DNA of 64,000 nt from Riemerella anatipestifer_F (GCF_037861325.1 NZ_JAFELW010000008.1), one strand, 5' to 3'; positions 25,816-35,982 are shown, numbered from the stretch's first letter. Numbers and translations: made by a program. Notes: generated from the sequence alone by a model not told the origin.

Positions 25816-28800
25816 TCAAAACCCTGCTCTCACTTGCACACTTCCTATGTGTATGGTTCTATCTCCAGAGTTTCGTCCCTCATAGTTGAGGTTAAGTTTT
25901 ATAAATGAATTTATCGACTGTTGCAAAAACACCGTCCATACCTGATTTTTGCCTACTTTAAGTCCTTCCAACATTTGGTTTCCTACCAAACTGAAACTAT
26001 TGCCTTTAAAATCATTATTGATGAACGAAAAACTTCCCCTAACCGAAGTCTTAGAACGCTCCCATTGTAAACTTCCTGTAAGGTCAAAGGTTTTTAAATG
26101 CTCTACGCCGTCCAGCCTTTGTTTTTGCTTTAGAGCAGAAGATAGCTCTGCTTGTATAGCCTCTGTAAGTTTATAGGTTAATTTTGGGCGTGTTTCTAGA
26201 TGAATTAAATGATAATCTCTAGATTTAAACATCTCCGAAGCATTGGTTACGCTCTGATACTGATTTTCCCAATCCGCTCTGAGATTTTTATTAAACCAAT
26301 AGCCAATATTCACAAAGTGAGAAGACTGCTTTTTAGACTCTAAACTGAAATTAGCATTTATTAAGTTATCGTTTAATATCAATCGGTAAGTGCCATTCCA
26401 CCCCGAAACCTCATTAGGTAAAAATTGTGCCGTTGCCAAGAAGTTTTGATTTTTTAGAATTTGATTTTGTTGTTTTTCAAACGGATTCCAAACCAAAACA
26501 CGATCTTTTTTATAAAAAGAATTTTGAGATAAAAGCGAAAGATTAAAGTTCCACCTTTTCACAAAACGATTTTGAGAGTTAAATATCTGTGCTGGACTGA
26601 TGAATAAAGACAACTGAAGTTTGTTTTTATTAGAAGGTAAATACTTTATTGTATTGGTGTAAACCCTTATATATCGAGCTAAATCGGCATACTCCGCTAC
26701 CTCAAACTCATCTAACTGTTGCACCCCATCGCCATTGTAGTCTGTCCATTTGTAAATCCCTTGTCCATCGGTTACTTTTAGATACTGAAACTCCCTTTGT
26801 GCCTCTTGCCCATTGCCCAACTCATAAAAGGCTTGGAGCCTCACTCCATTATTAAACAACTGCTGATGGTATAAAATATTCCCCACCACAAAATCCTGAT
26901 TTTGATTCTGAACCAACGATTCCGAAGTATGATAAAACTTACGATAATGAGCCAATGCCGTAAGAGTTGTTTTTTCATTTTTAATGATTTGGCTCTCCAC
27001 CATTGCCCCCAAAATATGATTTACCTTTTCTAAACCTGCATTTCTCACAGAGTCATTCTCTCTTAGATAGAGTTTTGTTAGAAGTAAAATTCTGTTTTCA
27101 TTACCTATTTTTTTCTGTACAAACAGCTCTCGCCACGCAAAACTCGTAGCATCTGTTTTTTGGATATTGTTGAAGTTTTTAAGGTTATGTTCCATTTGTC
27201 CTCCCAATGTCCAACTTCCTTTTTCGCCTAAGTATGAAGTGGAAGCAAGCCCTCTTATAAAACGAGTATCCTGAAAATCCGAATTGGTATTAAGATAAGA
27301 CACATTACCTTCTGTAAGCCATTTATTTTGTATCCATTTAAAATTCAAATCATTTTTAATCCCTTGATAAGTACCAGCTTCGTTGAGGAAATTAAGCGTA
27401 TAGTTGAGTACAGAACCTTGCTTCCATTCATTTAAAAAACCAAATGTAAGTCTGTTTTGTGTTCTATGGTTAAACTCTTGAGAAAGATTAAAATCCCTAG
27501 CAAACTCCACATTATTGAGACGGTCCAAGATATGAAACTGCTTATTGATATGCTGAAACTCAAAACTTGGCGTCCCCTTCCATTGACCTTTAGTAAAGGT
27601 TTTTGCCCCTATTATTCGTGCAGCGTAGCCTTTATTTTCATCATTATTTTTGGAAGAAAATAAATTAACATCGTAATGACTTAACGAAACATCAGCTCCC
27701 ACATAGCCTTGATTAAGCAAATAAGAAACATTCGCCGAAAGCACCTGTGCTTTTTGAGGTGCTGGTAACTTTCGCAACGCAGAATAGTCGCCTCTACCCT
27801 GCCCTACATATTCAAAAACCCGACCATTATTCGTGGTTTGTTTCAGTATATAATCGCCCACATTTTGCCCTGTGTAAGAAAAGGAAACTTGATAAAGTTT
27901 TTCATTAGCATCGGTAGAAAACTCATAGTAATCTCCATTAGCATTGCTTACTTTTCGGTAAAGAATTTTATTAACATCGTAAGCCGTTTCAACCCCAGAT
28001 GGAGCCACCATCAAAGCAGAATTACTCCCTGCCTGTGCCAATATCTTTTGGTCTTCTTCACTTAAATTAAGTGATAGAGGTGCATTTTTGTTATCACTTT
28101 CAAGAAACCAATTAAGCCCAAGTTTCAATTTCTCTCGCTGATGTTCCACTCCTCCAGTAACTAAAAAACGCGTATAGTTTCGATTGGTATAGTTGTATGA
28201 AATGGTAATGAAATTTTGATTGTAAATAGGTCTAAAACTCGTAAAAGTAACCTCTCCCGTATTGTAGTTAATAGTATAATCTAAATTCTCTCCTCTCTTC
28301 ATTAAAACACCATCAATAAACACTTGTTCGGAGCCAGATATAATGGTAATGAAGGTTTCGCCATTCTTACCTAACAGCCTATAAGGACCTTGGTTGCCTT
28401 CCACTCCCTGAAACCTAATTCTATGAAATTCGCTACGAGCCACCCCCGCCGATAAATGAATAGAAGTTGGATTTTCCTTTCCCATTTTGGTTTGAAACTC
28501 TAGCCCTAGACTACGCCTTTGATACCTTCCGAAATAGGTAGTTTCATCATTCAAATCCAAATGTCCTGCTCGAAGGATTGATTTTTTTTTGATATTAAGT
28601 TGGACAAAAATTTTATCAAACTCGTCTAATGTTTGTGTATAACCATCTGCCTGTATCGGAAGATTATGGTCCGAGATACTGGCTAAAATAGATACCTCTT
28701 GGCTTAGTTTACCCGAAATCTGTAAATCCATAGAACTTTGCACCGATGAGCCTTGGGCATTACCAAAAGAAATACCTCTTATAATAGCTCCTTGAGCATT

Positions 28801-29046
28801 AAGGTTACCTAAATCTAGTTGAGATTTACTGGCAGACGGAAGCTCTAGCTTTTCTACAACACTCCTCTGTGGTAACTTTATGAAGTCTAAAGTATCTCTT
28901 GTAAAAACCTCCTTGTTGATATTAGCTATGATAAGGCTATCTTTCTTTGTAGAGTCTTTAAGATAAGGGTTATGCCAAGAAAATACCTGCCCATATACCA
29001 TATATGAGTTAAACCAAACTATGAGCAAAGCGACTATATACTTCAA
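25816..29046 (-). CDS. Very large outer-membrane beta-barrel protein of unknown function (TTG start)
   Basis: Reading from the TTG at 29046 gives a 1076-residue protein with a normal signal peptide (MKYIVALLIVWFNSYMVYGQ). Behind it is a long beta-strand-rich protein with dozens of amphipathic strands and no enzymatic motif. The N-terminal third has phrases such as GISFGNAQGSSVQSSMD and FVQLNIKKKSILRAGHLDL that recall the large SprA-type outer-membrane proteins, but it is far too short to be SprA. The frame is open to an ATG at 29094, but a TAAATTTG promoter at 29068-29075 lies inside that extension, so the downstream TTG is the better start. Probably a 36-strand-class barrel; role unknown. 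Confidence 0.7.
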   Translation of the reverse strand: MKYIVALLIVWFNSYMVYGQVFSWHNPYLKDSTKKDSLIIANINKEVFTRDTLDFIKLPQRSVVEKLELPSASKSQLDLGNLNAQGAIIRGISFGNAQGSSVQSSMDLQISGKLSQEVSILASISDHNLPIQADGYTQTLDEFDKIFVQLNIKKKSILRAGHLDLNDETTYFGRYQRRSLGLEFQTKMGKENPTSIHLSAGVARSEFHRIRFQGVEGNQGPYRLLGKNGETFITIISGSEQVFIDGVLMKRGENLDYTINYNTGEVTFTSFRPIYNQNFITISYNYTNRNYTRFLVTGGVEHQREKLKLGLNWFLESDNKNAPLSLNLSEEDQKILAQAGSNSALMVAPSGVETAYDVNKILYRKVSNANGDYYEFSTDANEKLYQVSFSYTGQNVGDYILKQTTNNGRVFEYVGQGRGDYSALRKLPAPQKAQVLSANVSYLLNQGYVGADVSLSHYDVNLFSSKNNDENKGYAARIIGAKTFTKGQWKGTPSFEFQHINKQFHILDRLNNVEFARDFNLSQEFNHRTQNRLTFGFLNEWKQGSVLNYTLNFLNEAGTYQGIKNDLNFKWIQNKWLTEGNVSYLNTNSDFQDTRFIRGLASTSYLGEKGSWTLGGQMEHNLKNFNNIQKTDATSFAWRELFVQKKIGNENRILLLTKLYLRENDSVRNAGLEKVNHILGAMVESQIIKNEKTTLTALAHYRKFYHTSESLVQNQNQDFVVGNILYHQQLFNNGVRLQAFYELGNGQEAQREFQYLKVTDGQGIYKWTDYNGDGVQQLDEFEVAEYADLARYIRVYTNTIKYLPSNKNKLQLSLFISPAQIFNSQNRFVKRWNFNLSLLSQNSFYKKDRVLVWNPFEKQQNQILKNQNFLATAQFLPNEVSGWNGTYRLILNDNLINANFSLESKKQSSHFVNIGYWFNKNLRADWENQYQSVTNASEMFKSRDYHLIHLETRPKLTYKLTEAIQAELSSALKQKQRLDGVEHLKTFDLTGSLQWERSKTSVRGSFSFINNDFKGNSFSLVGNQMLEGLKVGKNQVWTVFLQQSINSFIKLNLNYEGRNSGDRTIHIGSVQVRAGF

Positions 29047-29067
29047 GATATGACTAACAAGAAATTG

Positions 29068-29075
29068 CAAATTTA
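29068..29075 (-). promoter_or_regulatory. Promoter -7 element TAAATTTG for the large barrel gene
   Basis: Minus-strand TAAATTTG, 22 bases before the TTG start at 29046. Confidence 0.6.
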
Positions 29076-29145
29076 CATAACGGAATATTAACAAAACTTA
29101 ATATAAATCATATTGGCTTTTTCTTCTTTTCTGTAATAAAGTTTT

Positions 29146-29153
29146 TAACTTTG
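29146..29153 (+). promoter_or_regulatory. Promoter -7 element TAACTTTG
   Basis: TAACTTTG followed by GGGC, 32 bases before the first T9SS cargo gene. Confidence 0.65.
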
Positions 29154-29184
29154 GGGCAGATAATAACTTTAAAAAAAATAATAT

Positions 29185-29958
29185 ATGAGAAAATTTTATT
29201 CTTTAATGGCTGCAGTAGCTTTGGTAACAACAGTTTCTGCACAGAATTTGGTGCAAAATCCAGGTCTAGAAAATTGGAACGATGCTGGTAAAGCTGTAGA
29301 TTGGTTTCACGATTCAAATAGCTCAAAAGCTGATACTAAAAAGCATAGTGGTTCTTTTTCTGGACAAATAAAATCACCAAGTAAAGGAAGTAACAGTATG
29401 GGAATGAAAGACATTGCTGTTACTCCTGGAAAAACTTATGTCTATTCTGGCTGGTATCTTCAAGAGACAGCTTCAACTAGAGTTAGACATTGGGGACAGT
29501 GGAGAACCGCCACAGGACTACTTAGCGATACGAGTTTACAATCAGAATTTATTGATGCTACTTCTCCTGAATGGAAACAATTTAAAATAGAAGCCGTTGC
29601 TCCAGAAGGTGCAGAAGTTGCTAGATTGTCTTTCAGAGTATATAAAGGGAACGATGCTGCTGAAGGTGTGGTCTATATAGACGATTTTTTCTTTGCGGAC
29701 AAAGAAACTCTTTCTGTAACGGATATTAAAGATTTCAATAACAACGTAAAATTCAACACTTTAGCAGATGATGTATTAACATTTAGTTTACCAAATAAAG
29801 CTACTGTAAATATCTATTCTCTAGATGGTAAACTACTTTCTTCTAGTAGAGTATCTTCTGGAGAATCAATCAATATATCTCATCTAGCTAAAGGGAGTTA
29901 TATTGTAGCCGTACAGGATAATTACAACAAAATCAGCAGAAAAATCATTAAAAAATAA
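29185..29958 (+). CDS. Secreted protein with carbohydrate-binding-like domain and T9SS tail
   Basis: This 257-residue exported protein has a signal peptide ending VSAQN. Residues about 22-170 look like a CBM4/9-type jelly roll (LVQNPGLENWNDAG ... GVVYIDDFFFADKE), a fold that often binds glycans. The C-terminus has a T9SS type A sorting tail (VNIYSLDGKLLSSSRVSSG ... KISRKIIKK). The next gene, 15 bases later, has the same architecture, which suggests a tandem operon of related surface proteins. Ligand unknown. Confidence 0.85.
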   Translation: MRKFYSLMAAVALVTTVSAQNLVQNPGLENWNDAGKAVDWFHDSNSSKADTKKHSGSFSGQIKSPSKGSNSMGMKDIAVTPGKTYVYSGWYLQETASTRVRHWGQWRTATGLLSDTSLQSEFIDATSPEWKQFKIEAVAPEGAEVARLSFRVYKGNDAAEGVVYIDDFFFADKETLSVTDIKDFNNNVKFNTLADDVLTFSLPNKATVNIYSLDGKLLSSSRVSSGESINISHLAKGSYIVAVQDNYNKISRKIIKK

Positions 29959-29972
29959 AAATTATATTAAAA

Positions 29973-30713
29973 ATGAAAAAATTACTCTCTCTAATTACTA
30001 GTATAATAGTTTCAACTTGCATCAATGCTCAAGTTTTCCAAGAAAACTTTAATGACATTAATGGCACAGGTGGTAATGATGGTGTTTTTGGTGGAAATGT
30101 GGCCTCTTCTCCTCTCAATTCTTATGGAGATTGGACTCTAAACAGAGCCTATGAAGCCAACGCTTGTATTAAAATAGGTACAAGTAGTGCTTTAGGTAGT
30201 GTAACTACTCCATCTATAAGCTTAACAGGAAACGGAACACTTTCCTTTAAAGCAGCCGCTTGGGATACTAAAACAGAACAAACCTCTCTTAAAATTTCAG
30301 CAATTGGAGGAACTCTAAGTGTTTCAGAAATCGCGTTAGAAAAAGGAGCTTTTAAGACCTATACAGTGGATATCACTAACGCAACAGGAGATCTAAAAAT
30401 TACCTTTGAAGGTTTTCAAGCTGCTAGATCAAGATTTTTTTTGGATGATATAGTAGTTACAGAAACCACTATGTCTGTATCTGATGTTAATGCTAAAAAA
30501 ATCAACTTAGTTAAAAATACCGTGGTAGATACACAATTGCTATTTGGAACAGATGCTGACATTAAAATTTATAATGTTAACGGGCAATTAGTAAAATCTG
30601 CTAAAGTAAATAACAGTGAGGCTCTTAACCTGTCTTCTCTACCTAAAGGAGTTTACATTGTTTCTGGAGAAGTAAACGGTGAGAAAGTTTCTCAAAAAAT
30701 TATCAAGAAATAA
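29973..30713 (+). CDS. Secreted protein with T9SS type A sorting tail (tandem partner)
   Basis: This 246-residue exported protein has a signal peptide ending INAQ. A beta-rich jelly-roll domain follows (FQENFNDINGTGG ... SRFFLDDIVVTE), like the cleaved-adhesin/choice-of-anchor type. The T9SS tail (IKIYNVNGQLVKSAKVNN ... VSQKIIKK) closely resembles that of the preceding gene. Both genes lie 15 bases apart and end at one terminator. Likely a surface-attached or secreted partner of the first; the function is not readable. Confidence 0.83.
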   Translation: MKKLLSLITSIIVSTCINAQVFQENFNDINGTGGNDGVFGGNVASSPLNSYGDWTLNRAYEANACIKIGTSSALGSVTTPSISLTGNGTLSFKAAAWDTKTEQTSLKISAIGGTLSVSEIALEKGAFKTYTVDITNATGDLKITFEGFQAARSRFFLDDIVVTETTMSVSDVNAKKINLVKNTVVDTQLLFGTDADIKIYNVNGQLVKSAKVNNSEALNLSSLPKGVYIVSGEVNGEKVSQKIIKK

Positions 30714-30740
30714 GTCAAATTTACTTTTAATTTATCATTA

Positions 30741-30769
30741 AAGTCTCGGATAATCCGAGACTTTTTTGC
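30741..30769 (+). terminator. Terminator after the tandem T9SS cargo genes
   Basis: AAGTCTCGGA pairs with TCCGAGACTT around TAA, then TTTTT. Confidence 0.9.
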
Positions 30770-30799
30770 TACATAGTTTTCATACTTCCCAAAAAACAT

Positions 30800-30807
30800 T
30801 AAATTTG
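30800..30807 (+). promoter_or_regulatory. thyA promoter -7 element TAAATTTG
   Basis: TAAATTTG, 17 bases before the thyA start. Confidence 0.65.
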
Positions 30808-30824
30808 GGATTTAAAAGATTATA

Positions 30825-31619
30825 ATGCAAAACTATCTAGACTTACTTCAACATATACTAGACCACGGAACAGACAAAACCGATAGAACAGGCACAGGTA
30901 CAAGAAGTGTCTTCGGCTATCAACTTAGATACGACCTTTCTAAGGGCTTCCCTCTAATTACCACAAAAAAGGTACACCTCAAATCTATTATTTATGAACT
31001 CCTTTGGTTTCTAAAAGGAGATACCAATATTAAATATCTTAACGATAATGGCGTAAGTATTTGGGACGAATGGGCGGACGATAATGGCAATTTAGGTCCT
31101 GTCTATGGTGCTCAATGGCGAAGCTGGAAGGGTGCAGATGGTAAGGTTATAGACCAAATATCAGAGGTTATACACCAAATTAAAACTAATCCTGATAGCA
31201 GAAGGCTCATCGTATCCGCGTGGAATGCGGCTGAAATCCCCAATATGGCACTAGCCCCTTGCCACGCTTTGTTTCAGTTTTATGTCGCCGATGGTAAGTT
31301 ATCACTACAACTCTATCAAAGGAGTGCCGATGTTTTTCTAGGCGTTCCTTTCAATATCGCTAGTTATGCCCTGCTGACTATGATGGTAGCCCAAGTATGT
31401 GGTTTAAAAGTAGGCGAGTACATTCACTCGTTTGGAGATGTGCATATCTATAACAATCATTTTGAACAAGTACAAAAACAACTCTCCAGAGAGCCTAGAC
31501 CACTTCCTACTATGAAACTAAACCCTAGCGTAAAAGACCTTTTTGACTTTAAATTTGAGGACTTTACACTAGAAAATTATCACCCACATTCGGGCATTAA
31601 AGCACCTGTTGCTGTATAA
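30825..31619 (+). CDS. thyA: Thymidylate synthase
   Basis: It methylates dUMP to dTMP with 5,10-methylenetetrahydrofolate. The 264 residues are exactly the E. coli ThyA length. Landmarks include DRTGTGTRSVFGYQLRYDL at the phosphate-binding loop, the catalytic Cys in APCHALFQFYV, RSADVFLGVPFNIASYA and the C-terminal IKAPVAV. A dihydrofolate reductase gene is not directly downstream, although thyA-folA pairing is common. folK in this window serves the same folate pool. Confidence 0.97.
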   Translation: MQNYLDLLQHILDHGTDKTDRTGTGTRSVFGYQLRYDLSKGFPLITTKKVHLKSIIYELLWFLKGDTNIKYLNDNGVSIWDEWADDNGNLGPVYGAQWRSWKGADGKVIDQISEVIHQIKTNPDSRRLIVSAWNAAEIPNMALAPCHALFQFYVADGKLSLQLYQRSADVFLGVPFNIASYALLTMMVAQVCGLKVGEYIHSFGDVHIYNNHFEQVQKQLSREPRPLPTMKLNPSVKDLFDFKFEDFTLENYHPHSGIKAPVAV

Positions 31620-31664
31620 CCAACAATCAATTAGTAAAATGTTTAAAATCTAAATTAAGTATAT

Positions 31665-34175
31665 ATGAAAAAAATTATCATCACTGCTTTGGCTTTAGGC
31701 TGTATTATTTCTACCCAATACAGTTTCGCCCAAACTGAAACTTCTGGGAGAGAAACCATCTATCGTGCCACTCACACTAAAACTACCGAACTTAAACATA
31801 CCAAGCTAAAAGTAAGTTTTGACTTTGAAAAAGAGCAGCTTCACGGAGAAGAATGGCTTACTGCTTCGCCTTATTTCTATCCATCGGACTCTTTAGTTCT
31901 TAATGCTAAAGCCATGCTCATACACGAAGTGGCTTTAGATAAAAATGGAAGCAAAGTTCCTCTAAAATACAGTTACAAAGACGATATTCTGCACATTTCT
32001 TTAGATAAAACTTATCAGAGAAATCAAGATTATACCGTTTATATTAAATATACCTCTAGACCCAATGAGGTAAAACAGAAAGGAAGCAAAGCTATAAATG
32101 ATGCTAAAGGTCTTTACTTCATCAATGCTCAAGGCAAAGACCCTGACAAACCTACTCAAGTGTGGACTCAAGGAGAAACCGAGTCTAATTCTGCTTGGTT
32201 CCCTACCATTGATAAACCTAATCAAAAAACTACTCAGGAAATTTATATGACCGTTCCTGATAAATTTGTTACCCTTTCTAATGGGCTTCTAAAATCTTCT
32301 ACCAAAGAGGCTAACAATCTAAGAACCGACCATTGGGTAATGGATAAAAAACACGCTCCGTACCTCTTCTTTATGGGCGTTGGAGAATATGCCGTAATTA
32401 AAGATAAATGGAGAAATATTCCTGTAGACTACTATGTAGAGAAAGAATATGCAGATTATGCCAAACAAATCTTTGGAAATACCCCTGAAATGATGGAGTT
32501 TTTCTCCAAAAAGTTAGGCTACGATTATCCTTGGGCAAAATATGCTCAACTAGTGGGGAGAGATTTTGTAAGTGGCGCAATGGAGAACACTACCGCCGTT
32601 ATCCACGCCGAACATGCCCAGCAAAAACCAGGAGATTTGATAGACGACAACCGTTGGGAAAGCACTATCGCACACGAGCTGTTCCACCATTGGTTTGGAG
32701 ATTTGGTAACCACAGAAAGCTGGAGCAATCTTACTGTAAATGAAAGTTTTGCTAACTATTCCGAATACCTTTGGGAAGAATACAAGTACGGAAAAGATGC
32801 CGCAGATTATCATCTCAATAATAATAGTAGCAGATATATACACAACCCTTCCGACTTCAACAAAGACCTTGTAAGATTCGATTATGAGAATAGAGAAGAC
32901 ATGTTTGATTTAGTATCCTACAACAAAGGTGGAGCTATCCTACATATGTTAAGAAATTATTTAGGAGACGATGCCTTCTTTGCAGGTGTAACAGATTATC
33001 TCAAAACTCATGAGTACGGCACTGGGGAAGCTCACCAGCTAAGACTTTCGTTTGAAAAAATTTCTGGTAAAGACCTAAATTGGTTCTTCAACCAATGGTA
33101 CTTTAATAGTGGAAATCCAAAATTAAATATACAATACAGCTACGAACCTGTAAAAAAAGAAGTTACTGTATCTATTTTACAAAGTCAAGAAAAGCCGTTT
33201 CAATTCCCACTTACTATAGATTTACACGAAGGAAACTCTGTAAAACGCCAAGATGTATGGGTAAATGCCAAAGCTAAAAATGATTTTACTTTTAGTGTGA
33301 ATAAAAATCCTGATTTAATAAATGTAGATCCTGCTGGAGTTCTTTTAGCTGAAATAAATAACAGCAAAACTCCCGAACAACTCTACTTACAATACACTAA
33401 GTCTAAAGAGTATAAAAGCAGATATTTAGCACTAAAAGGGGCTTCAGAAGCTGTAACTTACCCTGAATCAGTAAAAACAATAGTAGCTGCACTAAAAGAT
33501 GATTTCTTCAGATTGAGAATTCAAGCACTTAATGCTTTAGATTTATCTAACCCCGCACACGCAAAGGTAGCATTAGCTGAAGTTGAAAAAATCGCTAACA
33601 ACGATCCTAAAACTTTAGTAAGAGCAGCAGCAATATTAGCTTTATCTAAAACAAAAAACAAAAAATATCTATCTCTATATGAGAAGAATATTGATGTAGT
33701 ATCTAATGCCATTAAAGGAAGTGCATTGGCTGCCATTGCACAAACCGAGCCTGAGCGTGTTAAAAGTCTAGCAGACAAAATAGACCTTTCTGGTGCTTCA
33801 GAAGAATTAATTACCACATTACTACCTACCATAGTTAAAAACAAGATAGAATCTCAGATGCCACACATAGGTGGATTGGTCGCTTTTTATCCTTTCTTAA
33901 AATTTCAAAATCCTGAGTTAGGTAATGTAGCAGAAGAAGGTTTTAACTGGATTATGACTTCTGATAATTTAAAAGCCACAGAATCTATCACTAAAATTTT
34001 AGGTCAAGCCAAGTCTGAGATTCCTGACAATCCTCAAGTTAAAATGATGATTATACAAATGCTTCAAAACGGAGTTTCCAAAAAAATGGAACTACTAAAA
34101 GCTCAACCTAATAGTGATAGCCTTCACAAACAAGTAGACAAAATAAATAAAGTTATTGAGCTTTACAAAAACTAA
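31665..34175 (+). CDS. M1 family zinc aminopeptidase with C-terminal HEAT-like region
   Basis: This 836-residue exported metallopeptidase has a signal peptide ending YSFAQ. The M1 core shows the substrate-anchoring motif GAMEN at 304-308 and the zinc site HELFHHWFG at 337-345 with the downstream Glu in NESFANYSEYLW. The C-terminal third (about 560-836) is alpha-helical with repeated AALK-type helices, resembling HEAT/ERAP1-like tails. It should trim N-terminal residues from peptides in the periplasm. It may be read with thyA, 45 bases upstream. A bidirectional terminator follows. Confidence 0.93.
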   Translation: MKKIIITALALGCIISTQYSFAQTETSGRETIYRATHTKTTELKHTKLKVSFDFEKEQLHGEEWLTASPYFYPSDSLVLNAKAMLIHEVALDKNGSKVPLKYSYKDDILHISLDKTYQRNQDYTVYIKYTSRPNEVKQKGSKAINDAKGLYFINAQGKDPDKPTQVWTQGETESNSAWFPTIDKPNQKTTQEIYMTVPDKFVTLSNGLLKSSTKEANNLRTDHWVMDKKHAPYLFFMGVGEYAVIKDKWRNIPVDYYVEKEYADYAKQIFGNTPEMMEFFSKKLGYDYPWAKYAQLVGRDFVSGAMENTTAVIHAEHAQQKPGDLIDDNRWESTIAHELFHHWFGDLVTTESWSNLTVNESFANYSEYLWEEYKYGKDAADYHLNNNSSRYIHNPSDFNKDLVRFDYENREDMFDLVSYNKGGAILHMLRNYLGDDAFFAGVTDYLKTHEYGTGEAHQLRLSFEKISGKDLNWFFNQWYFNSGNPKLNIQYSYEPVKKEVTVSILQSQEKPFQFPLTIDLHEGNSVKRQDVWVNAKAKNDFTFSVNKNPDLINVDPAGVLLAEINNSKTPEQLYLQYTKSKEYKSRYLALKGASEAVTYPESVKTIVAALKDDFFRLRIQALNALDLSNPAHAKVALAEVEKIANNDPKTLVRAAAILALSKTKNKKYLSLYEKNIDVVSNAIKGSALAAIAQTEPERVKSLADKIDLSGASEELITTLLPTIVKNKIESQMPHIGGLVAFYPFLKFQNPELGNVAEEGFNWIMTSDNLKATESITKILGQAKSEIPDNPQVKMMIIQMLQNGVSKKMELLKAQPNSDSLHKQVDKINKVIELYKN

Positions 34176-34181
34176 AGCAAC

Positions 34182-34214
34182 AAAAAAGAGAGATGAAATT
34201 CATCTCTCTTTTTT
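34182..34214. terminator. Bidirectional terminator between the M1 peptidase and an OMP gene
   Basis: AAAAAAGAGAGATGA pairs with TCATCTCTCTTTTTT. Confidence 0.9.
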
Positions 34215-34237
34215 ATCATAAACTGCTTTGAAGTTTA

Positions 34238-34909
34238 TTAGTCAAAAATATAATTAAGTGTTAAACTTAGTACTTGTTCAGATTTTTTCTTTTCTGTATT
34301 CGGATCTTTTACATAAACCGTTTCAATCATATTAGGATAGGTATTGGATAAACCTAGATCAAACTTTGCAGCTATCTCTAACTTTCTTTTGTAACTGAAA
34401 CCAAGACCAAAACCAAGACCAAAATTGAAACTATTAGCTTTTCCATTCAAATTAGGATACAACGGATTTCCCTCTATTGTATATGCTGTTCTAGAAGCTT
34501 CAGATACAGTTTGATTAACTAAGAAATTAAACCTTGGACCAAACATTCCGAAGAATTCGGACTCTGCTTCTGAAAAATAACCTTTTATATAAATAGGAAC
34601 ACTAATGTAATCATTATAATATTTTGTATTTTTATTGCCTCCTCCTTGTTTATTATAACCCGTTTCTCCTGCCTGATAATATTGAATTTCTGGTTGTAAA
34701 TATAGTTGATCATCATTATCTGCAGGAATTAATGCTAAAGCACCTACCTGAAAACCTAATCTTTTACCTGATGGGTTATGTGCATTTTTTACTCCAGAGT
34801 AATTGGCACCTCCACTTACTCCAAAACGAGTATTTTCAAACTGAATATTGATTTGTGCAGAAGACAATCCAAAGACTAAACCTAATCCTACTAAAACTAT
34901 TTTTTTCAT
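34238..34909 (-). CDS. Small outer-membrane beta-barrel protein (porin-like)
   Basis: A protein of about 223 residues starts with the signal peptide MKKIVLVGLGLVFGLSSAQ. The rest is typical of the flavobacterial OMP_b-brl family: FGVSGGANYSGVKNAHN, alternating strands, and a C-terminal LTLNYIFD ending in aromatic residues. I took the Met at about 34909 because the earlier in-frame Met gives a hydrophilic tail in front of a normal signal peptide. Function unknown; an 8-strand barrel of the PorT/OmpX size. Confidence 0.8.
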   Translation of the reverse strand: MKKIVLVGLGLVFGLSSAQINIQFENTRFGVSGGANYSGVKNAHNPSGKRLGFQVGALALIPADNDDQLYLQPEIQYYQAGETGYNKQGGGNKNTKYYNDYISVPIYIKGYFSEAESEFFGMFGPRFNFLVNQTVSEASRTAYTIEGNPLYPNLNGKANSFNFGLGFGLGFSYKRKLEIAAKFDLGLSNTYPNMIETVYVKDPNTEKKKSEQVLSLTLNYIFD

Positions 34910-35006
34910 AATCATATTTTTAAGAATAAAACTCCAATGATAGCAATCTATCATCAGAGTTTTTACCATTGTAATTAAAATTTTAATATTTATTTTTCAA
35001 AAAATA

Positions 35007-35879
35007 CTACCCTAAAACCTTTGCAATAGTAACTCCTATATCAGCTGGAGAATCTACCACATTAATTCCGTTTTCTCTCATGATAGCCATTTTTGCCTGA
35101 GCGGTATCTTCAGCACCACCTACAATAGCACCAGCGTGTCCCATAGTTCTTCCTTTAGGTGCTGTTTGCCCTGCAATAAAACCAACTACTGGCTTCTTAG
35201 AACCACTAGCTTTATACCATTTAGCAGCTTCCGCTTCAAGGTTACCTCCAATCTCACCAATCATTACCACAGCTTCAGTTTCTGGGTCGTTAATAAACAT
35301 TTCTAAAGCCTCTTTAGTAGTAGTTCCAATGATAGGGTCTCCACCAATACCTATTGCCGTAGAAATACCATAACCAGCTCTTACCACTTGGTCTGCAGCT
35401 TCATAAGTAAGTGTTCCTGATTTAGATACAATACCTACTTTACCTTTCTTGAATACAAATCCTGGCATAATACCAATCTTAGCTTCATCAGAAGTAATGA
35501 TACCTGGACAGTTAGGTCCAATTAGACGGCAATCTTTATCTGCAATATAATTTTTCACTTTAGTCATATCAGCTACTGGAATTCCTTCTGTGATACAAAC
35601 AATCACTTTAATCCCTGCATCTGCAGCTTCCATAATAGCATCTGCAGCAAATGCTGGTGGTACAAAAATGATACTTACATTAGCACCTGCTTTTTCCACA
35701 GCGTCTGCTACGGTATTAAATACAGGCTTACCTAAATGCTCTGTACCTCCTTTTCCTGGAGTTACACCTCCCACTACGTTTGTTCCGTAGTCTATCATTT
35801 GACCTGCATGGAAAGTTCCTTCGTTTCCTGTAAACCCTTGTACTATTACTCTAGAATCTTTGTTAACTAATACTGACAT
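35007..35879 (-). CDS. sucD: Succinyl-CoA synthetase alpha subunit
   Basis: With SucC it converts succinyl-CoA to succinate while making ATP or GTP. The 290-residue protein has the CoA-binding Rossmann domain (RVIVQGFTGNEGTFHA) and the ligase domain with the phosphorylated histidine in MGHAGAIVGG. GPNCPGIITSDEAKIGIMPG is also conserved. The beta subunit gene is not adjacent, so the two subunits are split in this genome. Upstream is an lpxD-like gene 103 bases away. Confidence 0.96.
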   Translation of the reverse strand: MSVLVNKDSRVIVQGFTGNEGTFHAGQMIDYGTNVVGGVTPGKGGTEHLGKPVFNTVADAVEKAGANVSIIFVPPAFAADAIMEAADAGIKVIVCITEGIPVADMTKVKNYIADKDCRLIGPNCPGIITSDEAKIGIMPGFVFKKGKVGIVSKSGTLTYEAADQVVRAGYGISTAIGIGGDPIIGTTTKEALEMFINDPETEAVVMIGEIGGNLEAEAAKWYKASGSKKPVVGFIAGQTAPKGRTMGHAGAIVGGAEDTAQAKMAIMRENGINVVDSPADIGVTIAKVLG

Positions 35880-35982
35880 ATTATATTTATTTATTTTTCT
35901 TTTTGATTATAATTACCCTTTTCTAAAAGGATTTTTATTTTTCGGTAAATTTAAGAATTTTTAAATTGATGAAAAAATTATT

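Noticed and set aside
32531..32743. Open frames on both strands inside the M1 peptidase gene.
   Set aside because: They lie within a clear peptidase reading frame with zinc site; no promoter or family match supports them.
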